Shown here piece after piece: positions 19,225 to 29,823 of a stretch of 64,000 nt of DNA; position 1 is the first letter of the stretch; each line of letters begins with the position of its first letter. The position numbers and the translations under genes are program-made. The DNA is from Rhizobium sp. SG_E_25_P2 (GTDB lineage: Bacteria; Pseudomonadota; Alphaproteobacteria; Rhizobiales; Rhizobiaceae), in the NCBI RefSeq assembly GCF_029892285.1, contig NZ_JARXVM010000015.1, positions 1-64,000 on the forward strand, written 5' to 3'. A model generated the notes under the pieces. It saw only the letters and a list, made by a program, of their open reading frames with translations, was not told where the DNA came from and did not search any database.

Positions 19225-19581
19225 ATGCTCATTCTGATCGCCGGCCCTTATCGCTCCGGAACCAATGACGATCCCGCCAAGATGGCGGCCAATCTCAGGA
19301 CGCTCGAAGCGCCGTCCTTCGCGCTGTTCAAGGCTGGCCACGTGCCGATGATCGGCGAATGGGTGGCGCTGCCGGTCTGGGCGGCGGCGGGCGGAGAGAC
19401 GGTGGGCGATGATCTCTATGAGCAGATCTTCCATCCCGTCGCCCATCGCCTGCTGGCGCTATGCGAGGGCGTGCTGAGATTGCCCGGCGCGTCGAAAGGT
19501 GCCGACAATGACGTCCGCATTGCCCGCGAGCGCGGCATTCCCGTCTGGTTCGATCTGAAGGACGTTCCGGGCGTCGCTTGA
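19225..19581 (+). CDS. DUF4406 / nucleoside deoxyribosyltransferase-like protein
   Basis: This 118-residue protein opens with LILIAGPYRSGT, the phosphate or nucleotide-contacting loop seen in the DUF4406 / nucleoside 2-deoxyribosyltransferase-like fold. The middle helix (NLRTLEAPSFALFKAGHVPMIGEW) and the later GASKGADNDVRIARERGIPVW fit the same fold. A role in nucleotide salvage or sanitation is inference. The start is supported by AAAGGAA upstream of the ATG; upstream in-frame codons lack family similarity. A RidA-like gene follows after 128 bp. Confidence 0.75.
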   Translation: MLILIAGPYRSGTNDDPAKMAANLRTLEAPSFALFKAGHVPMIGEWVALPVWAAAGGETVGDDLYEQIFHPVAHRLLALCEGVLRLPGASKGADNDVRIARERGIPVWFDLKDVPGVA

Positions 19582-19709
19582 TCTTCGGATCGAGGCGGGG
19601 AAAACTGGGGCGTCTTCAGCGCAAGGCGTGCGAATTCGCTTGCTCGCCCCCGCCAAATCTCTACGAAAACAGCCGGCCCAATCGCCAAGATGTTTTGAAG
19701 GAGATCCCG

Positions 19710-20054
19710 ATGATCAAGCGTTACCAGCCCGGCCCGCGCATGAGCGCCGCCGTCGCCCATAATGGCGTTCTCTATGTCGCCGGCCAGGTGGCCGACGACG
19801 AAAAGGGTTCGATCGAGCAGCAGACCCAGGAAGTGCTGGCGGCCATCGACGCCATCCTCGCCGAAGCCGGCACGGAAAAGGCCAAGATCCTGTCGATCAA
19901 TGTCTATCTCGCCTCGGTTGGCGATTTCGCCGCCATGAACAGCGTCTATGACCAGTGGGTCGACAAGGCCAACCCGCCGGCCCGCGCCACGGTGGAAGCG
20001 CGTCTCGCCACCCCGAACTACAAGGTCGAGATGACGGCGATCGTCGCTCTCTGA
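19710..20054 (+). CDS. RidA/YjgF family enamine-imine deaminase
   Basis: This 114-residue trimer-forming Rid-family protein has the conserved arginine in PPARATVEARL and the region LYVAGQVADDE near the N-terminus. Family members hydrolyse reactive enamines/imines made by PLP enzymes. The sequence is closer to the general Rid subfamilies than to archetypal RidA, so the exact substrate is left open. A strong AAGGAG precedes the ATG. A hairpin terminator follows the stop. Confidence 0.9.
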   Translation: MIKRYQPGPRMSAAVAHNGVLYVAGQVADDEKGSIEQQTQEVLAAIDAILAEAGTEKAKILSINVYLASVGDFAAMNSVYDQWVDKANPPARATVEARLATPNYKVEMTAIVAL

Positions 20055-20065
20055 TCGAGAAGACG

Positions 20066-20098
20066 AACGGCCGCGGGCTTTGCGCCGCGCGGCCGTTT
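20066..20098 (+). terminator. hairpin after the RidA-like gene
   Basis: A 10-bp stem AACGGCCGCG / CGCGGCCGTT (20066-20075 and 20088-20097) with a 12-nt loop is followed by TTAT. It lies between convergent genes, so it may work in both directions. Confidence 0.65.
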
Positions 20099-20155
20099 AT
20101 CCGAAAGCGGGCAGGGGCGGACCGACCGGGCGCTTTCGGCAAGGGTGAGACACGA

Positions 20156-20812
20156 TCAGCCCTCGGCTTTGCGCCGCGCCATCATCTCGCGGAACGCCGG
20201 CCTGTGGTGGCAGCGGTCCATCCAGGCGAGGATGTGGGGATAATCGGCCATGAAATCCGTCTCGCTCAGCGCGTAGCGGATGATCTCCGCCATGTTGAGA
20301 TCGGCCATGGTGAAGCGGCCGCCGGTCAGGTAATCGCTTTTGCCCAGATGATCGTTCAGCCGCTGCAGCGGGCGCTTCAACATCCGTCGGGCCACCGCAA
20401 TCGTCTCGCGTCCGCCATCGGTCGCTTCCAGCCCAGTGTCGTAGGTCAGCACGATCTTCACCGTCTGCGGCTCGATCTCGGTGGCGGCCCAGAAACTCCA
20501 CGACAGGATGGCGCCTTCTTCGGCGAGGGTCTGCGCGGCCAGAGATCCGCCATGCTTGCGGGCGAGATACAGGGTGATGGCGAGCGACTCGTCGATCACC
20601 AACCCGTCATCGTCGATTGCCGGGATATGGCCATTGGGATGAATGGCGAGGAATTCGGCCGCATGGGTGTGAATAGGCGCGTCCGGCGCGATGGGCTGCG
20701 GCAGCCGCCGGCTCTGGATCACCGGCACGCTTTCGAAATCGAGGCCAAGTTCGAGGGCGGCCCAGTAGACGCGCGACGCGCGGGATTGATAAACGCCGTA
20801 GATTGTCAGCAT
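20156..20812 (-). CDS. glutathione S-transferase family protein
   Basis: This 218-residue cytosolic GST has an N-terminal thioredoxin-like domain (about 1-85), with LTIYGVYQSRASRVYWAALEL at the start and DDGLVIDESLAITLYL as the glutathione-contacting SNAIL-like region. An all-helical C-terminal domain with TMADLNMAEIIRYA follows. Substrate unknown; it may protect against electrophiles. ATG at 20812 is supported by GGAGAG just upstream. It is convergent with the RidA-like gene. Confidence 0.9.
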   Translation of the reverse strand: MLTIYGVYQSRASRVYWAALELGLDFESVPVIQSRRLPQPIAPDAPIHTHAAEFLAIHPNGHIPAIDDDGLVIDESLAITLYLARKHGGSLAAQTLAEEGAILSWSFWAATEIEPQTVKIVLTYDTGLEATDGGRETIAVARRMLKRPLQRLNDHLGKSDYLTGGRFTMADLNMAEIIRYALSETDFMADYPHILAWMDRCHHRPAFREMMARRKAEG

Positions 20813-20965
20813 GAAACCGCTCTCCATTCGTCGCGCCATTCAGCATGGCGCGGCGGGAGCGGTCCAATCAAAAAGCGCGAAGTCCGCCATCAGCATTTTT
20901 GATCGCCGGTCCCCGCGCCAGCGAATCCGGACGCGGGGGAAACGGGGAGGGGCGGCGGCGCGTTC

Positions 20966-21739
20966 TCAGGCGGCGTCGAGAAAATCCACTTTGCCGCTTT
21001 CGATGTCATAGACGGCGGACACGACCTTGACGGTGCCCTGTTCGACCAGATGGGCGACGATATGACTTTCTTCGGTGATGCGATGGGCGCCGCTGATGGC
21101 GTTGTTGGCCACGGTTTCATTGACGAAGTCGGGAGACTTGAACAGCGTGTTCAAGGCCACCGGCAGGATCGGTTGCACCATCTTGCCGATCGAGCCTTCG
21201 AGTTGGGTGCCCTTTTGTACGACGTCGCAGGCCGCCGCGACCGCGCCGCATTTCTTGTGGCCCATCACCACCACCAGCGGCGCGTGCAGATGTTCCGCGC
21301 CATATTCGATCGTGCCCAGCGCGCCGGTGTCCAGCACATTGCCGGCGTTGCGGATCACGAAGAGTTCGCCGAGCGTCACGCCGCCGAACACCAGTTCCGG
21401 CGTCACGCGGCTGTCCGAACAGGTCAGGATGATCGCCCAGGGATGCTGGCCGCCCGCCAGTTCCTCGCGGCGTCCCGCCAGGTTGGCGGCGCAGGCGTTG
21501 GCGTCCTTGATGAAACGGCTATTGCCCTCTTTCAGCCGCTCGAGCGCCTCGTTGGGCGATAGGGCGGGGGCGGCGGCGGCATGGTGCTGATCCGCCGGCT
21601 TTTCCTCATGCTGGGCGGCGTGTTTGGTTTCCGACGCCGAAGCGATGATCGGCATGCTGGCGGCGGCGGCGAGGCCGAGGCCCGCGAATTTCATGATGTT
21701 GCGGCGGCTGAGCCGCGTCGGCAGGCAATCCAGGCACAT
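20966..21739 (-). CDS. Tat-exported beta-class carbonic anhydrase
   Basis: This 257-residue protein interconverts CO2 and bicarbonate. The zinc ligands are in CSDSR and in GHKKCGAV, the beta-class pattern. It begins with a long twin-arginine type leader (SRRNIMKFAGLGLAAAASMP), so it is probably exported folded to the periplasm rather than being the usual cytosolic enzyme. A low-complexity linker rich in H, A, E and K follows the leader (about 35-60). The start at 21739 has GGAGGG upstream. It is divergent from ccrM, with a 403-bp gap. Confidence 0.92.
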   Translation of the reverse strand: MCLDCLPTRLSRRNIMKFAGLGLAAAASMPIIASASETKHAAQHEEKPADQHHAAAAPALSPNEALERLKEGNSRFIKDANACAANLAGRREELAGGQHPWAIILTCSDSRVTPELVFGGVTLGELFVIRNAGNVLDTGALGTIEYGAEHLHAPLVVVMGHKKCGAVAAACDVVQKGTQLEGSIGKMVQPILPVALNTLFKSPDFVNETVANNAISGAHRITEESHIVAHLVEQGTVKVVSAVYDIESGKVDFLDAA

Positions 21740-23276
<1,537 letters not shown>

Positions 23277-23322
23277 CCTCCAGCAGCCGACTGCGCCCCC
23301 ATCTTCTCCCCGCAAGGTTGCC

Positions 23323-23344
23323 GGCGGGCGCGCAAGCGCCCGCC
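23323..23344 (+). terminator. hairpin downstream of ccrM
   Basis: The 9-bp stem GGCGGGCGC / GCGCCCGCC with tetraloop GCAA begins 47 bp after the ccrM stop and is followed by a T-rich stretch (TTCCGATTTATTG). A RIME-like fragment (TCTTCTCCCCGCAAGG) lies just before it. Confidence 0.6.
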
Positions 23345-23398
23345 TTCCGATTTATTGTAAAGGATGAGAATTTTTTCTATTATGCGCCCGTTATGATC

Positions 23399-23416
23399 AC
23401 GAGCCATGTGGCTCGT
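23399..23416. promoter_or_regulatory. 18-bp palindrome, candidate operator
   Basis: Arms ACGAGCCA / TGGCTCGT with a 2-nt centre lie 42 bp upstream of the GTG start of an HTH-containing protein. The position suits autoregulation; this is inference. Confidence 0.4.
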
Positions 23417-23457
23417 AATCGACCGCCGCGAGCGGGCAAAAAACCGGGATCGTAGCT

Positions 23458-24366
23458 GTGCATAAGATCTTGTCCGCGCATGAGGCGGATTTCGCAAAGA
23501 GCAGTCTGTTCTCCAGTCTGGCCAGCCATCCCGGGCTGATCGATGCGTTACGGGCGCAAGCCTGCAAACTGCTGGCGACGGCGCAGACCCATCCCCGCGC
23601 CGCCTCGATCATGGCGACGCATCAGCGCTATCTGATGGCGCATCTGGCCATGTCGATGTATGTCCGGTCCGGCCGCACAGGCATCCATGTCGCCGCCTTT
23701 CTCGATGCGGTCGAGCAGCATGGCATCGTTTCGCGCAACACCGCCGACGCCTTCATCAAGGAAATGGAGCATTACCGCATCATCGAGCGCAAGGTGTCGC
23801 CGAGCGACAAACGGCTCAAGCCGGTTGTGCTGACCCAGGAGACGCTGGACCTCGCCCGCCACTGGCATATCGTGCATTTCGAGACGCTGGATGCGCTGGA
23901 TGGCGGTGAGCGCGGCACCCGCTTCCGCGCCGAACCCGGCCTGTTCGACGAAGTCCAGCCGTTGGTCTGCGAAACGCTGATGAAATCGATTGGGATCAGC
24001 CAGGCCGCGCCGACCTTTTCGCTGTTCGTCTGGATCGACGACGGCAGCGTCATTCTCGACCGGATCTTTTCCGAAATTCTACCGCCTGACAACAGCGACC
24101 CGCGTTGGCGCACCAGCGGCCATCACTCCATCGCCAGCCTCGCCCAGCTCGCGGGCCTTTCCGTCACCCATCTCAGCCGCAAATTCGCCCAGGCCATGCG
24201 ATTGGAGAGCATCGGCTGGACCGGTCGACCAGGCCGCTCGCCGCTATGGATTTCACAGAATTTCTTCGACGAATATCTCTCCTATCAGATCGCCAAGCTG
24301 ATGATGCTGGAAGCGGCGCTGAACCGCACGATCCACAGCGCCGGCATCCTGCATCCGAGAAAGTAG
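23458..24366 (+). CDS. HTH-containing protein, putative transcriptional regulator
   Basis: This 302-residue soluble protein is of unknown function. The segment about 65-125 looks like a winged helix (MAHLAMSMYVRS ... VSPSDKRLKPVVLT), and a second HTH-like stretch, IASLAQLAGLSVTHLSRKF, lies near 222-240. No enzymatic motif was seen. It starts with GTG right after a palindrome that may be its operator. The gene lies between ccrM and the potassium operon and converges with kdpE. I rate it a DNA-binding regulator of rhizobial type, with target unknown. Confidence 0.6.
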   Translation: MHKILSAHEADFAKSSLFSSLASHPGLIDALRAQACKLLATAQTHPRAASIMATHQRYLMAHLAMSMYVRSGRTGIHVAAFLDAVEQHGIVSRNTADAFIKEMEHYRIIERKVSPSDKRLKPVVLTQETLDLARHWHIVHFETLDALDGGERGTRFRAEPGLFDEVQPLVCETLMKSIGISQAAPTFSLFVWIDDGSVILDRIFSEILPPDNSDPRWRTSGHHSIASLAQLAGLSVTHLSRKFAQAMRLESIGWTGRPGRSPLWISQNFFDEYLSYQIAKLMMLEAALNRTIHSAGILHPRK

Positions 24367-24383
24367 ATCCCACCGGCAGGGGG

Positions 24384-25067
24384 TCACCCCTTGAACCGGT
24401 AGCCGATCCCCGGTTCGGTGATGATGAAGCGCGGCGACAGCGGGTCGTCCTTCAGTTTTTCGCGCAGATGCTGGGTGTGGATGCGCAGCCCCTGATTGTT
24501 GTCGGTGGCGCGCTTGCCCCAGATTTCCTTCATCAATTGCCCATGGGTCAGCACCTTGCCGGCATGGCGCGCGAGCGTGATCAGCAGTCTGTATTCGATC
24601 GGCGTCAGCCGCACCTCGTCCGCGCCGAGGTTTACGCGGCGGGCGGCGAGGTCGATCTCGAGGTCTTCGAAGCGGAGGATCGGCTCTGTCGCGCCGTCCT
24701 TGCCATGCGCATGCCGCAGCGCCACCCGGATGCGGGCGATCAATTCGCCGGAGGAAAACGGCTTGGTGAGATAATCGTCGGCGCCGTTTTCCAGCGCCGC
24801 AATCTTTTCGCCTTCCTGGTCGCGCGCCGACAGCACGAGGATCGGCGTCTTGGACCATTCGCGCACGCTGAGGATCCAGTCCTGTCCATCCATATCGGGC
24901 AGGCCGAGATCGAGGAGCACGAGATCGGGCCGCTTGGACATCAGCGCCTGCTGACCAGCCTTGCCGGTTTCGGCTTCGATCGTCTCGAAATCGGCGAGCG
25001 TCAGCGCCGCCGACACCAGCCGGCGGATTTCTCGTTCGTCTTCCACGATCAGCACGCAGACGCCCAT
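24384..25067 (-). CDS. kdpE: KdpE-family response regulator
   Basis: This 227-residue OmpR/KdpE response regulator has an N-terminal receiver with phospho-acceptor Asp53 in LVLLDLGLPDMDG and a C-terminal winged helix ending in GYRFKG. It is the partner of the histidine kinase directly upstream; start and stop overlap by one base (TGATG), which couples translation. KdpE normally activates the kdpFABC potassium pump, but no kdpFABC is present here. The likely target is therefore kup at the head of the same operon. Confidence 0.92.
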   Translation of the reverse strand: MGVCVLIVEDEREIRRLVSAALTLADFETIEAETGKAGQQALMSKRPDLVLLDLGLPDMDGQDWILSVREWSKTPILVLSARDQEGEKIAALENGADDYLTKPFSSGELIARIRVALRHAHGKDGATEPILRFEDLEIDLAARRVNLGADEVRLTPIEYRLLITLARHAGKVLTHGQLMKEIWGKRATDNNQGLRIHTQHLREKLKDDPLSPRFIITEPGIGYRFKG

Positions 25068-26578
25068 CAGGCGGTTTCCGTCTCGAAGGCGGGCAGAGTG
25101 AAATAGAAGCGCGCGCCGCCGCCGGGATTGTTGCCGGCGTCGATACGGCCGCCATGCGCCTCCACCACGCCCCGGCAGATGGCGAGGCCGAGGCCCGAAG
25201 CGCCTGCCGATTTGCGATCGGAGCCGATATGGCTGCCGGTGCGAAAGCGTTCGAACACCATGTCTTCGTCTCCCGGCCCCAGCCCGGGGCCATTGTCGGA
25301 GATCGAGATCTGGACGAATTGGCCGCGGCTTGCAAGCTCCACCGCGATCTCGCCGTCTTCATCCGTGTGCTCGATGGCGTTTTCGAGCAGATTGGCGACG
25401 ACCTGCTCGATCAGCGCCCCGTCGATCTCCACCAGCGGAATGTCGCCGCTTATCGCGGTGCGGATGGTGCGTTCGCCCTTGCGCTCGGACATGCGCGCCA
25501 GCGCCGCCCCGACGATTTCCTGGATCGTGTAGACCTGCCGGTTGAGCTTGAGGTCGCCCGAGGAAATCGCCGAGATTTTCAGGAGATTGCCGGTGAATTT
25601 TTGCAGATAAGCGATCTGGCGCGACAGGCTCGCGACTTCCTCCATAGCCTCGCGCGGCAGCTTGCGCCGCATGCGGGCAAGCGCGCCGATGGTGCCGCTG
25701 AGCACGGTGAGCGGTGTTCTCAGATCATGCGACAGCGACGACAAAAGCACATTGCGCAGCGTCTCGGCCTCGCGTGCGGCCTCGGCATGGGCCGCTTCCT
25801 CGGTTTTCTCCGCCCGCGCTACCGCGCCAGCCATCAGCGCGGCCAGTGTTTCGAGCTCCAGCGACGCTTCCCCGGAGGGCGCGCCGGCCTCGGCCCGCTC
25901 CAGCGCCAGCCATCCCACGGTTTCGCCCGCCGCTTCTAGCCTCGCGATCCAGATGTCGTCTTCCGCAGCAAGATTGGCGGCGGAATTCATCCGGATCGCC
26001 TCGGTGACGCGCGCCCTGTCGCGCTCCGGTCCTTGCCAGAAACGCGTCTCCTGTGCATCGGCGAGATGCAGGCTGACGGCTGCATCATAATCCCGGGCGA
26101 GATGCGCTACGGCGGCGGCGTGGATTTCGGCCGGGCTGGTGGCGCGCGACAGGTCTCGGGAAAAGTCGAGAAGCCGCCGGGTGCGCGCCTGTTCGCGCCC
26201 GACATTCGACATGCGCCGCGACAGGCCCGATGTCAGCGCAGCCACGATCAGCGAGGTCGCGAACATGATGGCGAAGGTGAAATAGGCCTCGGCGCTCAAC
26301 GCCTCGAATGTGTAATAGGGCTCGACAAAGACAAAGTTGAACGCCGCCACCGCCAGGATCGAGGCGAAAACCGACGGTCCGAACCCATGCCGCAGCGCGG
26401 TGGCCACCACTGCGGTCATATAGACCAGCGTCAGGGTGTCGGGATCGGTCAGCGAGCGGAAGGGCAGGGCGATCAGCGTCGCCGCCGCCGCCATCGCCGC
26501 CGCCCAGAGATAGGCCCGCCCCGACGTCTCGGGGCGGCTAGCGGAACCAGCGGTGATGCGGCGGGATCTCTCGGTCAT
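25067..26578 (-). CDS. KdpD-like sensor histidine kinase lacking the KdpD/Usp domains
   Basis: This 503-residue membrane kinase has a four-helix DUF4118 module (about 22-125), a GAF-like domain (about 140-260), HisKA with the phospho-histidine in SLSHDLRTPLT (near 290), and HATPase_c with N and G boxes (LLENAIEHT, DNGPGLG, GLGLAI). Canonical KdpD is about 900 residues and begins with a KdpD ATP-binding domain and a Usp domain; both are absent here and the DUF4118 block starts almost at residue 1. It is followed by kdpE with a 1-base overlap and preceded by kup at a 3-bp gap. Confidence 0.9.
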   Translation of the reverse strand: MTERSRRITAGSASRPETSGRAYLWAAAMAAAATLIALPFRSLTDPDTLTLVYMTAVVATALRHGFGPSVFASILAVAAFNFVFVEPYYTFEALSAEAYFTFAIMFATSLIVAALTSGLSRRMSNVGREQARTRRLLDFSRDLSRATSPAEIHAAAVAHLARDYDAAVSLHLADAQETRFWQGPERDRARVTEAIRMNSAANLAAEDDIWIARLEAAGETVGWLALERAEAGAPSGEASLELETLAALMAGAVARAEKTEEAAHAEAAREAETLRNVLLSSLSHDLRTPLTVLSGTIGALARMRRKLPREAMEEVASLSRQIAYLQKFTGNLLKISAISSGDLKLNRQVYTIQEIVGAALARMSERKGERTIRTAISGDIPLVEIDGALIEQVVANLLENAIEHTDEDGEIAVELASRGQFVQISISDNGPGLGPGDEDMVFERFRTGSHIGSDRKSAGASGLGLAICRGVVEAHGGRIDAGNNPGGGARFYFTLPAFETETA

Positions 26579-26581
26579 GAC

Positions 26582-28483
26582 TCAGACGCTGACATGCGAT
26601 CCCAGTTCGATAACCCGGTTCGCCGGCAGACGGAAGTAGTCTGACGGGTCGGTGCCCATGCCGGCGAGCCCGATGAACAGCCGGTCCTGCCAGGCAGGCA
26701 TGCCGGAATTCGGATCGGACACCAGCTTGCGGCGGCCGACGAAGAAGGTGGTCGACATGATGTCGAATTTCAGCCCCTCCTTGCGCATCTGCGCCAGCGC
26801 CTGCGACACGTTCGGCGTGTCCATGAAGCCGAAGGTCAGCGTCAGGATCGAGAAACGCTCGGAAATCCGCTCCATCTTGCCCCTCTCAGACGCCGGCACC
26901 GTGGGCGCCGCGTCCGTGCGGATAGTCAGGATGATGTTCTGCTGGTGCAGCACGCGGTTATGCTTGATGTTGTGCAACAGCGCCGACGGCGTGGCTTCCG
27001 GCTCCGAGGTCAGGAATATGCCGCAGCCGGGAATGGGATGGGGGCCATGGGCGCTTTCCTTTTCCACCGATTTCACGAAACTGCGCAGCGCGACATGGCT
27101 GCGGCGCGATTTATCGGACACGATGGAGGAGCCGCGCCGCCAGGTCCACATCACCAGCACCACAAGGCCCGCAATGGCGATCGGCACATAGCCGCCGTCA
27201 TGGATCTTGATCAGATTGGCGCCGAGAAACACCAGTTCCAGCACCGCGAGAGGCGCAACGAGCGACAGCGCCGCCCCGAGCGACCATTTCCATTCGATGC
27301 GCAGGAAATCGAAGAACATGATGGTGGTCACCACCATCGCCCCGGTCACCGAAATGCCATAGGCGGTGGCGAGCGATTCCGACGTCTGGAAGATCAGCAC
27401 CAGCATCATCACGCCAAACAGCAGGAAGGTGTTGACCATCGGCAGATAGATCTGGCCGGTGTCGGTATGCGAGGTGTGGTGAATATCCATGCGCGGCAGG
27501 AAGCCGAGATGGATCGCCTGGCTGACCAGCGAAAACGCGCCGGTGATGACGGCCTGGCTGGCGATGATGGTGGCGGCGGTGGCGAGCAGGATCACCGGGA
27601 TCAGCGACCATTCCGGAAACATCAGATAGAATGGATCCTCAATGGCGCGCGCATCGCTCAGCACAAACGCGCCCTGGCCGAGATAATTCAGCGTCAGCGC
27701 CGGATAGACCACCGCGAGCCAGGCGAGTTGGATCGGCTTGCGGCCGAAATGGCCGAGATCGGCGTAAAGCGCTTCCGCGCCCGTCACTGTCAGGAACACC
27801 GCGCCAAGCACGATCAGCGCCGAAAAGCCGCCATGGATCAGGAAAGTTACCGCGTTGATCGGATTGAGCGCCGCGAAGATGCGCGGATCGTCGGCGATAT
27901 GCGCGACGCCCGCCGCCGCCAGCGCCGCGAACCACACCAGCGTGATCGGGCCGAAAGCCTTGGACACCGCGCCGGTGCCGCGCGATTGCACCGCAAACAG
28001 CGCGATCAGGATCACCACGCTGACCGGCAGCACGAAGCGGGTGAGATCGGGCGCCACGAATTTCATGCCCTCGACCGCCGACATCACCGACAGCGCCGGC
28101 GTAATCATGGCGTCGCCGATGAACAGCGCCGCGCCAATCAGCCCGAGCAGAACCAGAACGCGGCCATGCCGGCCCTCGAGCTTGCTCGACAGCAGCGCGA
28201 GCAGGGACAGCGTGCCGCCTTCGCCCTTGTTGTCGGCGCGCAGCAGGAAGACGACATATTTGACGGTGACGATGATGGTCAGCGTCCACAGCATCAGCGA
28301 GATGATGCCGATCACCTCGTCGGAGGTAACGCCGTCGCCCGCCACCGGCCGCAGCGCTTCGCGGAACGCATAGAGGGGGGATGTGCCGATATCGCCATAG
28401 ACCACGCCGATCGAACCAAGCGAAAGGGCGAGAAGGCGGCCGAGCTTGGGAGGCGAGCCTGGCTGGGAAGTGGGAGCATGCAT
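26582..28483 (-). CDS. kup: Kup-type potassium transporter
   Basis: This 633-residue KUP/HAK/KT potassium:proton symporter of the inner membrane has about twelve helices in the first 450 residues and a cytoplasmic C-terminal domain. Family signatures include [15 protein letters not shown] at the N-terminus and [17 protein letters not shown] near 110-125. Length and content match single-component bacterial Kup (rhizobia often carry several). It is the first gene of a three-gene operon with a shortened KdpD-like kinase and KdpE, implying potassium- or turgor-linked control of Kup itself. Confidence 0.95.
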   Translation of the reverse strand: MHAPTSQPGSPPKLGRLLALSLGSIGVVYGDIGTSPLYAFREALRPVAGDGVTSDEVIGIISLMLWTLTIIVTVKYVVFLLRADNKGEGGTLSLLALLSSKLEGRHGRVLVLLGLIGAALFIGDAMITPALSVMSAVEGMKFVAPDLTRFVLPVSVVILIALFAVQSRGTGAVSKAFGPITLVWFAALAAAGVAHIADDPRIFAALNPINAVTFLIHGGFSALIVLGAVFLTVTGAEALYADLGHFGRKPIQLAWLAVVYPALTLNYLGQGAFVLSDARAIEDPFYLMFPEWSLIPVILLATAATIIASQAVITGAFSLVSQAIHLGFLPRMDIHHTSHTDTGQIYLPMVNTFLLFGVMMLVLIFQTSESLATAYGISVTGAMVVTTIMFFDFLRIEWKWSLGAALSLVAPLAVLELVFLGANLIKIHDGGYVPIAIAGLVVLVMWTWRRGSSIVSDKSRRSHVALRSFVKSVEKESAHGPHPIPGCGIFLTSEPEATPSALLHNIKHNRVLHQQNIILTIRTDAAPTVPASERGKMERISERFSILTLTFGFMDTPNVSQALAQMRKEGLKFDIMSTTFFVGRRKLVSDPNSGMPAWQDRLFIGLAGMGTDPSDYFRLPANRVIELGSHVSV

Positions 28484-28665
28484 GATGCGAGGCCTTTTTG
28501 ATATACGCCGCGCATGGCGGCCTTCAGCCTATAGGGCAGGGCGCATAAGGGCGGCGTAAAATTGCGGTGGGGGGCCGTATAGATTTCGTAAAGACGGGGG
28601 CGCCGGTGGCGGCGATATCGCTGCAAAAGCGCTGCGCGTCGCGTCGACATGGAATAGGATGGCGC

Positions 28666-29823
28666 ATGCAGAAGACGGAATCACCTGGCTATTACGAATT
28701 TTTCGCTGGCGGCGGCATGGTCCGCGCGGGGCTCGGCGACAGCTGGTCCTGCCTGTTCGCCAATGATCTCGACGCCGGCAAGGCCCGCGCCTACAGGGCC
28801 AATTGGGGCGGAGACTGGCTGAAACTCGAGGATATCAACCGTCTCGCCGCAGCCGACCTGCCTGGACGCGCCGATCTCGCCTGGGCGTCCTTTCCGTGTC
28901 AGGATCTGTCGCTGGCCGGCGCGGGCGCCGGCCTCGGCGGCGCGCGATCGGGGACATTTTGGACCTTCTGGCGTCTCATGCAGGCGCTGAAGGCGGAGGG
29001 GCGGGCGCCCTCCATCATCGCGCTTGAAAATGTCTGCGGCGCGCTGACCTCGCATGGCGGTCGCGATTTCGCCGCCCTCGGCGAGGCCTTGGCCGCAGGC
29101 GGCTATCGCTTCGGCGCCATGGTCGTCGACGCCGCCGCCTTCCTGCCCCAGTCGCGACCGCGGCTGTTCATTGTCGCGGTGAAACAGGGGCTCGATCTAC
29201 CGGCGGATTGCGTCTCTTCCGCTCCGTCCCCGGATTGGCATACGCCGGCGCTCATCGCCGCTCATGCGCGCCTGTCGCCTTCGGCCGCCGATCATTGGCT
29301 GTGGTGGCGCCTGCCCGCGCCGGCGCGCCGCAACATTGCGCTGATCGACCTTGTCGAAACCGATCCCAGGGATGCTCGCTGGCTGTCGGAAGACCGTCTC
29401 GAGGCGCTGCTCGCCATGATGGACGCCAACAACCGCGCCAAGATCGACGCTGCCAAGGGCGATGGCGTCCGCCGGGTGGGCGCGCTCTACAAGCGCACGC
29501 GGCCTGATGGCCAGGGCGGCAAGGTCCAGCGCGCCGAAATCCGTTTCGATGGCCTCGCCGGCTGCCTGCGCACTCCCGCCGGCGGCTCCAGCCGGCAATC
29601 GATCCTGATCGTCGAGGGCGACAGGCTCGCCGCCCGTCTGCTGACGGCGCGCGAGACGGCGCGGCTGATGGGACTGCCGGACGCTTACGTCCTGCCCCGT
29701 TCGTATACCGAGGCCTATCACCTGACCGGCGACGGCGTCGCCGTCCCCGTCGTCCGCCATCTCGCACGGCATCTGTTCGAGCCGCTTCTCGCCGCGTTGA
29801 AAATCGGGAGACGGGCGGCGTGA
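28666..29823 (+). CDS. DNA cytosine-C5 methyltransferase (Dcm-like)
   Basis: This 385-residue C5-methyltransferase carries motif I FFAGGGMVRAGLG, motif IV with the catalytic Cys78 in FPCQDLS, motif VI ENVCG, motif VIII QSRPRLF and motif X near the C-terminus (GDGVAVPVVRHLA). The target sequence lies in the variable region (about 185-300) and cannot be predicted. The ATG at 28666 has AGGA upstream. The stop overlaps the start of vsr by 4 bases (GTGA), a tightly coupled dcm-vsr pair. No restriction enzyme gene is adjacent, so it is either a solitary methylase or a relic of a type II system. Confidence 0.93.
   Translation: MQKTESPGYYEFFAGGGMVRAGLGDSWSCLFANDLDAGKARAYRANWGGDWLKLEDINRLAAADLPGRADLAWASFPCQDLSLAGAGAGLGGARSGTFWTFWRLMQALKAEGRAPSIIALENVCGALTSHGGRDFAALGEALAAGGYRFGAMVVDAAAFLPQSRPRLFIVAVKQGLDLPADCVSSAPSPDWHTPALIAAHARLSPSAADHWLWWRLPAPARRNIALIDLVETDPRDARWLSEDRLEALLAMMDANNRAKIDAAKGDGVRRVGALYKRTRPDGQGGKVQRAEIRFDGLAGCLRTPAGGSSRQSILIVEGDRLAARLLTARETARLMGLPDAYVLPRSYTEAYHLTGDGVAVPVVRHLARHLFEPLLAALKIGRRAA

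Noticed and set aside
26945-28501. 518-codon open frame antisense to kup
   Set aside because: Its His/Arg/Gln-rich translation is typical of the opposite strand of a GC-rich membrane protein gene.
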